Positions 18,171 to 25,941 of a stretch of DNA of 64,000 bases are shown in pieces (position 1 is the stretch's first letter; every line of letters begins with the position of its first letter). The translations under genes were made by a program, and so were the position numbers. Under the pieces are notes generated by a model, which ran no database searches, was not told the DNA's origin, and worked only from the letters and a program-made list of their open reading frames with translations. The stretch lies in assembly GCF_036345015.1 (NCBI RefSeq), contig NZ_CP084098.1, positions 1-64,000 of the forward strand. Direction: 5' to 3'. Origin of the DNA: Cyanobacterium sp. Dongsha4 (GTDB taxonomy: Bacteria; Cyanobacteriota; Cyanobacteriia; Cyanobacteriales; Cyanobacteriaceae).

Positions 18171-18632
18171 ATGGATAAACAGTTTTTTACAAGCAAAGAA
18201 GCGGCAACCATTGCAGGATTAACTTATCGTCAGGTGGAATACTGGCGTAAGAAGGAGATTATTGTGCCAACGGTTAATACTGAAGGTAGTGGTCACAATG
18301 TCTATTATTCTCTGTCTGAGCTTTGGCAGTTAGCCTTAATGGGCTATCTGTTAGATATGGGCTTGGATTTTAAGGTTTGTTCTCAAATATTGGGTGAATT
18401 TAAGGAACGCCATGAAGAACTAATGAAACATCCTCTTGATTTCCCCCACCTTAAGTACACTTTATGTCCCCATCCAGAAAAGGGCTTGACTCTTACCCAT
18501 CTTTCTGCCATTGAAATAACCAAGGCTTTAATGAGGGGTGAGAGTATTCTGATGTTGTGGACGGAGAATGTTAATCAAAGGCTTATTGAAGGTTTATCCC
18601 TCGTTTTAACTCCAAAAAAAAACCTTTGTTGA
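18171..18632 (+). CDS. MerR-family regulator, CvkR-like
   Basis: A 153-residue protein with an N-terminal MerR helix-turn-helix: FTSKEAATIAGLTYRQVEYW followed by RKKEIIVPTVNTEGSGHNVY and LSELWQLALMGYLLDMGLDF. The rest (about 80-153) is a helical dimerisation part without effector cysteines typical of metal sensors. Position and orientation, divergent from cas12k inside a V-K CAST, match CvkR, the MerR-type repressor of V-K systems. The frame is intact although its usual target is broken. It ends 7 bp before hsdR, so it may now be co-transcribed with, and influence, the R-M genes. Confidence 0.82.
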   Translation: MDKQFFTSKEAATIAGLTYRQVEYWRKKEIIVPTVNTEGSGHNVYYSLSELWQLALMGYLLDMGLDFKVCSQILGEFKERHEELMKHPLDFPHLKYTLCPHPEKGLTLTHLSAIEITKALMRGESILMLWTENVNQRLIEGLSLVLTPKKNLC

Positions 18633-18639
18633 CAAGGAA

Positions 18640-21099
18640 ATGAATGAAGCAGAAACTAGAGCTAAGTTAATTGATCCAACGTTACATCAAAGGGGATGGA
18701 CAGAAGATCATATTCGTAGGGAAGAAACGGCGGGGAGTATCGTTATTATTGATGATCAGCCCCGTAAATTGGGTAAGGGTAGGGTTGACTATATCTTAAG
18801 GTTAAGATTATCAGAAACAACTCAACCCGTCGCAGTGGCAATTATCGAAGCGAAGGCAGAATATGCACCGCCGAATCAAGGTTTAGAACAGGTGAAACGT
18901 TATGGCAAGTTGTCGAATGTGCCTTTTGTTTATAGTTCTAATGGTCATTTATTTGTGGAATATGACGCTTTTACGGGAAAAACCAGTAAGCCTAAAACGT
19001 TGAGTCAGTTTCCTACTCCTCAAGATTTACAGGCTAGGTATGAACAACATAAGGGTTTTAAGTTAGATGCGGAAATAGCGAAACCTTTATTAACTCCCTA
19101 TCGTGGTGGGGAAGCGTCAAGGCGATACTATCAGGATGCGGCGATTCGAGCGGTATTTGAGAAGATTGCTTCTTGTTATGAGGGTAATGAGGCTTTAAGG
19201 GCTTTATTGAGTTTGGCTACTGGTGCAGGGAAAACCTATATTGCGACTCAAATTCTCTGTCGTATAGCCGATGCAGGACAGTTAAGACGGGCTTTATTTA
19301 TCTGTGACAGAACCGAATTAAGGGATCAAGCTAGTGCGGCTTTAAAGGGGATTTTTGGGGATGATGTGGCGGTGATTTCGGGTAAGAATCCTCAGAAAAA
19401 TGCACGGATTTTAGTGGCTACCTATCAAACTTTAGATGTAGATGATTCCCCCCAACCCTTAATTACAGATGATCCCCCCCAACCCCCCTTAATAAGGGGG
19501 GAGAAGACAAAACAAGTCCCCCTTAGCAAGGGGGATAAAGGGGGATCAAATTTCTTAGTCAATAATTATCCCGAAAATTACTTCAGTCATATCATTATAG
19601 ATGAGTGTCATCGATCGGCGTGGGGTAAATGGTCATTAGTTTTAACTCGTAATCCTGAAGCGGTGCAAATTGGTTTAACTGCTACTCCTCGCAAGTTAGA
19701 CACTACCGAAGACACCCCCGAAGTGAGGGAAGATTTACAGATTACGGCGGATAATGTCCGTTATTTTGGTGAGCCTGTTTATGAGTATGATATTGGACAA
19801 GGTATTGAGGATGGTTATTTAGCGGTTTGTTCTATTCATCCTCGTAATATCAATTTAGATCATACGGGTATCACTATTGAGGAGATTTTGGCACGGAATC
19901 CAGTGGATAGTATTACAGGGCAACCCGTCACCGAGGAGGAGATTCGAGAGCGTTATGAGTGTACTAGCTATGAGCGTCGTATAGAGCTTCCCGATCGAGT
20001 TTTAGTGATGTGCAAAGACTTATTCTCGGCTTTAGTACAAAGGGGCAAACCTGAGCAAAAAACTGTTATCTTCTGTGTCAGTGATAAACACGCTGATGAG
20101 GTGGCTATTACCATGAATAATATTTATGTGGATTGGTGTGGTCAAAATAACCGTCAACCGTTGCCTGATTATGCTTTTAAATGTACGGCAAAAAGTTCTG
20201 GTAATGATTATTTACCTGATTTAAAGGAGTCTTCGAGAAGTCATTTTATCGCTACTACGGTGGATTTGTTGACTACTGGGGTGGATGTGCCTCCGTTGGA
20301 AAACATTGTCTTTTTCCGTTATATGCGATCGCCTCTTACTTTTTATCAGATGATTGGTAGGGGTACAAGGTTACATCCGCCTTCGGGTAAGTTGATGTTT
20401 CGGGTTTATGACTATACCAATGCTACTCGTTTATTTGGGGTGGAGTTTTTGACTAAGTTATCACCCCGTAAGGATGATAAGACAGGCAATAAAGTTAAGG
20501 AGAAGGGGGGTAGTTATAATGTGGAATCTCAAAAAATTATTACTGTGGAAGGTTTTGATGTACGCATTAGTGCAGGGCAAAAGTCTATTTTAACGATGGT
20601 AAATGGTGAGACGATTCCGGTGAGTGTGGAGGAATACCGAGAAAGGTTAGGGAAACGGTTAATTGAGGAGGTGTCGAATATTGCTCTATTTCGAGAGATT
20701 TGGATTAAGCCTAATACCCGTAATCAGTTAATGAGTATTTTACCTGATGGGGGGCGATCGCCTTTAGTATTAAGAGCAGTATCGGAGTTGGAAGACTATG
20801 ATTTGTTTGATATTCTAGGGGAATTGGGTTATGGTATTCAGTTACGCACCCGTAAACAACGGGCAGAAGCCTTTGAGTATAAGCAAGAAAAATGGTTAGA
20901 AATGATGCCAGAAGCCACAGGAAAGACTATTAAAGCCATTACAGCTCAATTTGCTCAAAATGGAACGGAGGAGCTAGAAAACCCTAAATTATTTCAGTTA
21001 CCAATGGTGAAAAAAGCAGGGGGAATCGGTGCTTTAAAAGAGTTTGGCGATCCTAAAGAGATATTATTAGAGACTAAAATGAGGTTATTTGCGGCATAA
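18640..21099 (+). CDS. hsdR: Type I restriction endonuclease subunit HsdR
   Basis: An 819-residue ATP-dependent translocase/nuclease subunit. The N-terminal nuclease domain (about 1-120) shows GKGRVDYILRL and VAVAIIEAKAE, the D and ExK of the PD-(D/E)XK fold. The SF2 helicase motor has LATGAGKTYIA (Walker A, about 190), IIIDECHRSAWGKW (motif II), LTATP, and the later TGVDVPPLENIVF and QMIGRGTRL. A proline- and lysine-rich insert at residues about 268-305 is encoded by a repeat (see 19444-19548). First gene of the R-M island, after cvkR. With HsdM and HsdS it would cut DNA lacking the cognate adenine methylation. Confidence 0.92.
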   Translation: MNEAETRAKLIDPTLHQRGWTEDHIRREETAGSIVIIDDQPRKLGKGRVDYILRLRLSETTQPVAVAIIEAKAEYAPPNQGLEQVKRYGKLSNVPFVYSSNGHLFVEYDAFTGKTSKPKTLSQFPTPQDLQARYEQHKGFKLDAEIAKPLLTPYRGGEASRRYYQDAAIRAVFEKIASCYEGNEALRALLSLATGAGKTYIATQILCRIADAGQLRRALFICDRTELRDQASAALKGIFGDDVAVISGKNPQKNARILVATYQTLDVDDSPQPLITDDPPQPPLIRGEKTKQVPLSKGDKGGSNFLVNNYPENYFSHIIIDECHRSAWGKWSLVLTRNPEAVQIGLTATPRKLDTTEDTPEVREDLQITADNVRYFGEPVYEYDIGQGIEDGYLAVCSIHPRNINLDHTGITIEEILARNPVDSITGQPVTEEEIRERYECTSYERRIELPDRVLVMCKDLFSALVQRGKPEQKTVIFCVSDKHADEVAITMNNIYVDWCGQNNRQPLPDYAFKCTAKSSGNDYLPDLKESSRSHFIATTVDLLTTGVDVPPLENIVFFRYMRSPLTFYQMIGRGTRLHPPSGKLMFRVYDYTNATRLFGVEFLTKLSPRKDDKTGNKVKEKGGSYNVESQKIITVEGFDVRISAGQKSILTMVNGETIPVSVEEYRERLGKRLIEEVSNIALFREIWIKPNTRNQLMSILPDGGRSPLVLRAVSELEDYDLFDILGELGYGIQLRTRKQRAEAFEYKQEKWLEMMPEATGKTIKAITAQFAQNGTEELENPKLFQLPMVKKAGGIGALKEFGDPKEILLETKMRLFAA
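19444..19548. repeat. Palindromic GC-rich repeat inserted in frame in hsdR
   Basis: About 105 bp of C- and G-run palindromes inside hsdR: CCCCCCTTAATAAGGGGGG near 19485-19503 and TCCCCCTTAGCAAGGGGGA near 19517-19535, bordered by GATCCCCCC and GGGGGATC. Such CCCCC/GGGGG elements are common between cyanobacterial genes. Here the reading frame is kept and about 35-38 residues are added between the helicase motifs Ia and II. Confidence 0.8.
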
Positions 21100-21112
21100 G
21101 GAGTTAAAAACG

Positions 21113-21349
21113 ATGAGTAACATTTCACCTACTTTACTTGATCAAATTCAAGAAATGAATGTTAATGAAAAGCTAGAATTGATGGTTTTTTTAGCTAATT
21201 CAATTAAAAATAATCAACAAAAAATGATAAATATTTCTGAAAAAAAAGGTTCTTTAAGTAGATTTATTGGGACTGGTAAAGGTTGTTATCTAACTCCTAA
21301 AGATGCTGATAATTTTATTCGTCAGGAGCGTGATAAATGGGATTATTAG
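21113..21349 (+). CDS. Putative antitoxin of a PIN-domain toxin pair
   Basis: A 78-residue protein if started at ATG 21113, which has AAGGAG eight bases upstream; a TTG-started form from 21089 is less likely. The N-terminal half is helical (LLDQIQEMNVNEKLELMVFL) and the C-terminal part, SRFIGTGKGCYLTPKDADNF, resembles the toxin-wrapping tails of antitoxins. Its end overlaps the PIN gene by 13 bp, a typical toxin-antitoxin layout. No DNA-binding fold is certain. It lies between hsdR and hsdS, in the same direction. Confidence 0.7.
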   Translation: MSNISPTLLDQIQEMNVNEKLELMVFLANSIKNNQQKMINISEKKGSLSRFIGTGKGCYLTPKDADNFIRQERDKWDY

Positions 21350-21783
21350 AAGTTATTAAAGGTAAAAAAATTTATTTAGATACTAATATTTTTATTTATG
21401 CTGTCGAAGGCTATGAAGAATATTTAGAACATTTAGACTTGTTATTTAATTATTTAGAACATGGTCTTTTACAAGCTATTACCAGTGAGTTGAGCCTGTC
21501 AGAAGTTTTGGTTAAACCAATGATAGATGAAAATATTCATCTACAAAATATTTATCAAGATATGATTCAAACTTCTTCTAGTTTAGAGGTAATAAACATT
21601 GATAGAAAAATCCTAATAGAGTCAGCAAACATAAGAAGCAAAACGAAAATTAAGTTACCTGATTCTATTCATGGGGCTACCGCAATTTTCAATAATTGTT
21701 CCGATTTTTTAACTAATGACAAACAGTTAAATTTATTACCTGATATTAACGTTATTATTTTGGAGGATTTACTGAATAAATGA
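21337..21783 (+). CDS. PIN-domain toxin (VapC-like ribonuclease)
   Basis: A 148-residue PIN protein. The acidic residues expected for a Mg-dependent RNase are present: IYLDTNIFIYA near residue 12, SELSLSEVLVKP near 50, and KLPDSIHGATAIFNNCSDFL near 110, followed by TNDKQL. It would cleave RNA unless held by the overlapping upstream antitoxin. Toxin-antitoxin pairs often sit inside R-M islands and may stabilise them. It overlaps hsdS by 4 bp, so it is probably translated with it. Confidence 0.85.
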   Translation: MGLLEVIKGKKIYLDTNIFIYAVEGYEEYLEHLDLLFNYLEHGLLQAITSELSLSEVLVKPMIDENIHLQNIYQDMIQTSSSLEVINIDRKILIESANIRSKTKIKLPDSIHGATAIFNNCSDFLTNDKQLNLLPDINVIILEDLLNK

Positions 21784-22397
21784 CTAAAAATAAGCACAAT
21801 TTACCTGATGGTTGGCAATGGGTTAAATTAGGTGATGTTTGTGAGATTATTAATGGTTCAACCCCAAAATCGACAATAGATGAATATTGGAATGGTGATA
21901 TAGTATGGATTACACCTACTGATTTAGGACAATTATCAACGCCAATCATTAAAGATTCTCTAAGAAAAATAACAGAGAAAGGTTATAAAAGCTGTAATAC
22001 AAATATTGTACCTAAAGGATCAATAATTTTTTCTTGTAGAGCACCAATAGGTCATATTGGAATAGCAGATGTTTCTCTGTGTACGAATCAAGGTTGTAAA
22101 AGTTTTGTGTTAAAAGAGAATATAGATCAATGGTTTCTTTATTATTATATTAAAGAATCAGTCCCTGAGTTACAGTCGTTAGGTAGTGGAGCAACTTTTA
22201 AAGAAATTTCTAAGTCTAAACTAGCTACTTTTCCGATTCTGTTACCGCCGATAGATGAACAAAAACGCATCGCATCGATACTGAATGAGCAAATGTCAGC
22301 AGTGGAAAGGGCAAGGAAAGCCGCAGAAGCTCAACTGGAAGCAATAAATCAACTACCATCCGCCTTATTAAGACGTGCCTTTAATGGAGAATTATAA
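21780..22397 (+). CDS. hsdS: Type I specificity subunit HsdS, half-length
   Basis: A 205-residue protein with one target-recognition domain (about 8-160: LPDGWQWVKLGDVCEIINGS, GDIVWITPTDL, PKGSIIFSCRAPIGHIGIA, then FPILLPPIDEQKRIASIL) and one long helical spacer (about 160-205). Full HsdS has two recognition domains and about 400 residues. Half-size forms are known to dimerise and read a palindromic interrupted site, so this one may do the same. No second hsdS or inverted repeats for shuffling are present. The gene sits between the PIN toxin and a small ORF leading to hsdM. Confidence 0.88.
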   Translation: MTKNKHNLPDGWQWVKLGDVCEIINGSTPKSTIDEYWNGDIVWITPTDLGQLSTPIIKDSLRKITEKGYKSCNTNIVPKGSIIFSCRAPIGHIGIADVSLCTNQGCKSFVLKENIDQWFLYYYIKESVPELQSLGSGATFKEISKSKLATFPILLPPIDEQKRIASILNEQMSAVERARKAAEAQLEAINQLPSALLRRAFNGEL

Positions 22398-22399
22398 CC

Positions 22400-22645
22400 A
22401 TGACTAAAGTAACAGTATCAAAAGCCCGAATCTTTGAAGAAGAATATCCTTATATAAGTCGCTTTGTGCAAGAGCAAGGAAAAATAGAGGTAGGCTATGC
22501 TGAAGGGCATCCTCCCTTCTTTGTGGTTGCTTACGATGAAGGCGGTACAATCTTTGAGGGTAAAGAAGAATATAACTCAATGGATAAAGCCTTTGCAGAC
22601 TTAGAAAATGGTATCAAAGAATTTATGGAGAAAAATGGACTATGA
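22400..22645 (+). CDS. Small acidic protein between hsdS and hsdM
   Basis: An 81-residue acidic protein (EEEYPYISRFVQEQGKIEVG, then FFVVAYDEGGTIFEGKEEYN). It is tightly packed: 2 bp after hsdS and overlapping hsdM by 4 bp (ATGA), so it is translated as part of the R-M operon. I do not recognise a family. Its acidic character would allow a DNA-mimic or assembly role, but that is speculation. The frame and ribosome spacing support it as a real gene. Confidence 0.7.
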   Translation: MTKVTVSKARIFEEEYPYISRFVQEQGKIEVGYAEGHPPFFVVAYDEGGTIFEGKEEYNSMDKAFADLENGIKEFMEKNGL

Positions 22646-24189
22646 GCAGTAAAAACGGTAAAAACAACATCAAACAATTTAACACCCAACAAAGCCTCAA
22701 CAGCTATATTAAAGGTATCTGTGACATTATGAGGCGATCGAACTGTACCAGTGCCTTACAATACGTTCCCGAATTAACATGGTTGTTATTTTTGCGTATC
22801 CTTGATGACATCGAACAACAAGAAGCTGAAGGTATGGAAGTATTAGGCTTAGACTTTCATTACTCCCTTGAATACCCTTACCGTTGGCAAGATTGGGCAT
22901 CTCCTAACGGCACAAAACGGCTAGAGTTAACCATGAGTGGCAACTTAGGGGATTTTATGAACTTCGTTAACGGCGGTTACGACAATGACGGTAAACCCTT
23001 TGGCTTGTTACCCACCCTCAAAACCTTAAAAGATAAACCGAAAGCCACCCCTAGACAAAAAATTATCAGCGAAGTTCTCTCTGCTACTGATAAAGTAAGA
23101 ATTGATAGTGAGCGTAACTTACTAGATGTCTTAGATAAAGTCCACGAAATCCGCAACGTTGACGATACCCACATCTTCCCCATATCCCAAGTATATGAAG
23201 GGTTACTGTTGAAGATGGGGGAGAAAAATAACGATGGTGGGCAATTCTTTACCCCTAGAGAAGTAATAAGGGCGATTGTTACTGCTATAAATCCCCAAAT
23301 CGGAGAAACCGTCTATGATCCAGCCAGTGGTACAGGAGGCTTCCTTGCCCAAACCTACGAACATATTAGCAATCAATTAGGGGATGACATCACCGCCGAA
23401 CAATTAGAGACGCTTAAACATCAAACCTTTTACGGTAGAGAAAAAGAAAACCTGATTTATCCCATCGCCTTAGCGAACCTTATGTTACACGGTATTGATC
23501 AACCGAACCTATGGCATGGTAACACCTTAACAGGTAGTGCCGTCTATGGCGACTTATTTAAAAATGCCCCTCAATTATTTGATGTTATCCTCACTAATCC
23601 GCCTTTTGGGGGTAAAGAACATAAAGAAGTACAAGCCAAGTTTAGTTATAAAACCAGTGCCACTCAAGTTCTTTTTTTACAACACTTAATTGACAGTCTC
23701 AATCATAACGGTAGATGCGGAGTCGTGTTAGATGAAGGGGTATTATTCCGCACCAATGAAACCGCCTTTGTGCAAACCAAGAAGAAACTACTCAATGATT
23801 GTGATTTATGGTGTATTGTCAGCCTTCCTGCGGGGACATTTGCGGCGGCTGGAGGGGGAGTTAAAGCCAATATTCTATTTTTCACCAAAGGTAAACCCAC
23901 TGAGAAAATTTGGTATTATGACTTATCTGAGGTGAAAGTTACTAAACGTCAACCCCTAACCTCTAAACACTTTGAGGAATTTTTAGAGTTACTCCCTGAT
24001 AGACAAGACAGTGAGAGAAGTTGGACTGTTACCCGTGAGGAAATAGAACAGAAAAACTATGATCTCAAAGCCGTCAATCCAAATATAAAAGTAGAGGAGG
24101 ACGATCAAACCCCTGAAGAACTGATACAATTCATAGAAACTAAAAGTCAAGAAGTACAACTTGTACTAAATAATCTAAGAAAAGGATAA
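22642..24189 (+). CDS. hsdM: Type I DNA adenine methyltransferase subunit HsdM
   Basis: A 515-residue N6-adenine methyltransferase. The N-terminal helical domain (about 15-150, with LQYVPELTWLLFLRILDDIE) is followed by the catalytic domain with motif I VYDPASGTGGFLAQ and motif IV ILTNPPFGGKEHKE, plus GGQFFTPREVIRAIV ahead of them. It methylates the site chosen by HsdS and is needed for both modification and restriction. Its stop (TAA) overlaps the start of the mrr fragment. No frame damage is visible, so the methylase is probably active. Confidence 0.94.
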   Translation: MSSKNGKNNIKQFNTQQSLNSYIKGICDIMRRSNCTSALQYVPELTWLLFLRILDDIEQQEAEGMEVLGLDFHYSLEYPYRWQDWASPNGTKRLELTMSGNLGDFMNFVNGGYDNDGKPFGLLPTLKTLKDKPKATPRQKIISEVLSATDKVRIDSERNLLDVLDKVHEIRNVDDTHIFPISQVYEGLLLKMGEKNNDGGQFFTPREVIRAIVTAINPQIGETVYDPASGTGGFLAQTYEHISNQLGDDITAEQLETLKHQTFYGREKENLIYPIALANLMLHGIDQPNLWHGNTLTGSAVYGDLFKNAPQLFDVILTNPPFGGKEHKEVQAKFSYKTSATQVLFLQHLIDSLNHNGRCGVVLDEGVLFRTNETAFVQTKKKLLNDCDLWCIVSLPAGTFAAAGGGVKANILFFTKGKPTEKIWYYDLSEVKVTKRQPLTSKHFEEFLELLPDRQDSERSWTVTREEIEQKNYDLKAVNPNIKVEEDDQTPEELIQFIETKSQEVQLVLNNLRKG

Positions 24190-24340
24190 TGTCAGAATCT
24201 TTACCTTCAATCCCCTCATATCAGTCTTTGATGTTGCCCATATTAACTATTGTTGCTGACGGAAGTGAATATAAATTATCAGAAGTCAGACAAACATTAG
24301 AAAATAAATTAGGGCTTAGTAACGAACAACTAGACTTAAA
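24189..24340 (+). pseudogene. Mrr-type restriction endonuclease, N-terminal fragment
   Basis: About 50 codons resemble the Mrr N-terminal winged helix: PSYQSLMLPILTIVADGSEY, KLSEVRQTLENKLGLSNEQL. The match stops at about 24338 where the sequence becomes the reverse strand of tnsB; the remaining ~30 codons of the open frame are read-through of that gene backwards. The nuclease domain is missing. It was probably the last gene of the cargo, cut by the deletion that removed tnsC and tniQ. Confidence 0.75.
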
Positions 24341-24689
24341 GGGCTTTAACTTGTGCTTTAACCGCAATCTGAGAACGATTAACTTTACTTCCTCCCCGAT
24401 TCGCTTCTATATACTGCTTTTTAATGAAATCAACTAAAACTGAATCTATACGATGTTGACCTTTGTCGGCTCTTTGACTTGAAGATAGACCGTTATTTCC
24501 TCCTTCTTCCCATTTTTTCACCATACGTTGCACTGTTCGACGGGAGCAATTTAACTTCTCACTCACTTCATCTAACTTTTTCCCATAAGAGATGCGATCG
24601 CACGGTTCCATTAAATAATTGATGAGTTCAATCTTCCTCTGGACATCTTAGGGGATGTCAACAGGGATTACATTCTCTTCTTTGCTCAT
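24336..24689 (-). pseudogene. tnsB: tnsB remnant (Tn7-like/V-K transposase), 5' end only
   Basis: The N-terminal DNA-binding part of a V-K TnsB: ATG at 24689, in-frame stop TAA at 24648-24650, then DVQRKIELINYLMEPCDR, KLNCSRRTVQRMVKKWEEGG, SSSQRADKGQHRID and GGSKVNRSQIAVKAQVKAL. The DDE catalytic domain and everything after residue ~115 are absent; the break at about 24338 abuts mrr. Together with the nonsense codon this makes the gene dead. It could be mistaken for an IS630-type HTH protein, but position and end repeats argue for TnsB. Confidence 0.82.
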
Positions 24690-24786
24690 ACTTATGTTTT
24701 ATAGAAACATAATGTTATTTTAACTGCATTATTATAAAGATGGCAACTATTGTGTTATAAATCGTCAAAAGTCAAATCAGAAGAAG

Positions 24787-24957
24787 TGACAGTTAATTTG
24801 TTAATAATCAGAATAATGACAACTAATTTGTTAAACCTATCTTTGATGATGAGGAGGGATCAAAGATGGTTATGATTGTTTAGGGAAGGGGATTTGAGGA
24901 GGAATTATCCCCATGACAAATAAAATGTTAAAGCGACAGATAAAATGTTATTCGACA
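24787..24957 (+). repeat. CAST end, tnsB side (four end repeats)
   Basis: Four copies of TGACAnnTAAnnTGTTAA at 24787, 24817, 24914 and 24934 (the last as CGACAGATAAAATGTTATTC). They are the reverse complement of the repeats at 16858-16963. The tip is TTCGACA, ending at 24957. A 79-bp spacer separates the inner and outer pairs. This arrangement is as expected for TnsB binding sites beside the tnsB gene. Confidence 0.85.
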
Positions 24958-25150
24958 ACTATCATATAATCATTATAAGTCAATTCTTAACATCTTTTTG
25001 TCTAAGTACCGGTAAGTATTTTAAACTCTTGCCTGTTGCTTATCCTTGGTGACACTTCTTTTTTCTCAACCCCTATTTAGTTTGAGCTATTTTATCAAGT
25101 ATTAAATTAAATACTAACTGTTAATTTTATTGAAAAAAATAGTATTAATA

Positions 25151-25924
25151 ATGATTACTTTACTGACAGATTTTGGTTTGCAAGATATTTATGTGGGAGT
25201 GATGAAAGGAATTATAAAAACAATTAATCCAGATATATATATTATTGATTTAACCCACGATATTCCCCCTCAAAATATCTCCGCCGCTAGTTTTGCTTTA
25301 GCAAATTCTGTGGATTTTTTTCCTGATGATACCATTCATTTAGCCATAGTTGATCCTACCGTTGGTAGTGACAGAAAAATAGTTGCGATCGCATTTGAAA
25401 AAGGTTATATAATATGTCCTAATAATGGCATAATAACAGGGGTTTTAAATAGGTATAAACCACAACAAATTTATGAGTTAACTAATAGTAATTATTGGCT
25501 TAATCAAATTCCTAGCAATACTTTTCATGGTAGAGATATATTTGCACCTATGACGGCTTATTTAAGTAAAGGTATCGGATTAGAAACTTTAGGTCATAAT
25601 CTTAATAAAGAAGATTTAGTGATTTTAGATGACATTTATCCCATAATTAAAGAAAAAGAAATAATCGGTTCAATACAATATATTGATACTTACGGTAATT
25701 TAATTACTAATATCACCGCTAAAATGTTAGAAAATAAATCTTGGTACGTACAAGAAGGAGAAAATAAAATTTTTCCTCAATCCACTTATAGCAACATTAA
25801 AAAGAAAGAATTACTTACCCTAATTGGTAGTCATGGATATGTAGAAATAGCCATTAATCAGGGCAATGCTAAAATGATTTTAAATAAAGAATATGGTGAT
25901 TTTATAACAGTAAAAATACAGTGA
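25151..25924 (+). CDS. SAM hydrolase / SAM hydroxide adenosyltransferase (DUF62)
   Basis: A 257-residue enzyme of the fluorinase-like family that splits S-adenosylmethionine to adenosine and methionine using hydroxide. Hallmarks are MITLLTDFGLQDIYVGVMKG at the N terminus, YIIDLTHDIPPQNI, AIVDPTVGSDRKIVAI and NTFHGRDIFAPMTAYL. I chose ATG 25151, which gives the family's standard start, over the in-frame TTG 21 bp upstream. No halogenase-specific evidence. First intact gene beyond the CAST. Confidence 0.9.
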   Translation: MITLLTDFGLQDIYVGVMKGIIKTINPDIYIIDLTHDIPPQNISAASFALANSVDFFPDDTIHLAIVDPTVGSDRKIVAIAFEKGYIICPNNGIITGVLNRYKPQQIYELTNSNYWLNQIPSNTFHGRDIFAPMTAYLSKGIGLETLGHNLNKEDLVILDDIYPIIKEKEIIGSIQYIDTYGNLITNITAKMLENKSWYVQEGENKIFPQSTYSNIKKKELLTLIGSHGYVEIAINQGNAKMILNKEYGDFITVKIQ

Positions 25925-25941
25925 TGTAACTGACTTGCTTT

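Larger units (their letters stand above)
16833..24957. mobile_element. Decayed type V-K CRISPR-associated transposon (CAST) carrying a type I R-M island
   Basis: About 8.1 kb bounded by two inverted sets of 18-bp end repeats. From left to right it holds: end repeats, a tRNA-directed delocalised spacer, two CRISPR repeats, a cas12k pseudogene (minus), a cvkR-like gene (plus), cargo hsdR, PIN antitoxin-toxin, hsdS, small ORF, hsdM, a cut mrr fragment, the 5' piece of tnsB (minus), end repeats. This is the usual V-K order with tnsC, tniQ, most of tnsB, the tracrRNA and much of cas12k deleted. Outer limits are taken as TGTCGA at 16833 and TTCGACA ending at 24957. A clean 5-bp duplication is not seen there; ACTAT at 16850-16854 and 24958-24962 is an alternative. 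It cannot transpose by itself. Confidence 0.85.

Noticed and set aside
24189-24437. An 82-residue ORF as a complete gene
   Set aside because: Only the first ~50 codons are Mrr-like; the rest is tnsB read backwards after a deletion junction.
24336-24611. Independent IS630-type HTH transposase
   Set aside because: The sequence and its place beside CAST end repeats fit the TnsB N terminus better, and homology extends upstream of the apparent ATG through a stop codon.
25130-25150. TTG start for the SAM hydrolase gene
   Set aside because: ATG 25151 gives the standard family N terminus MITLLTDFGLQD.
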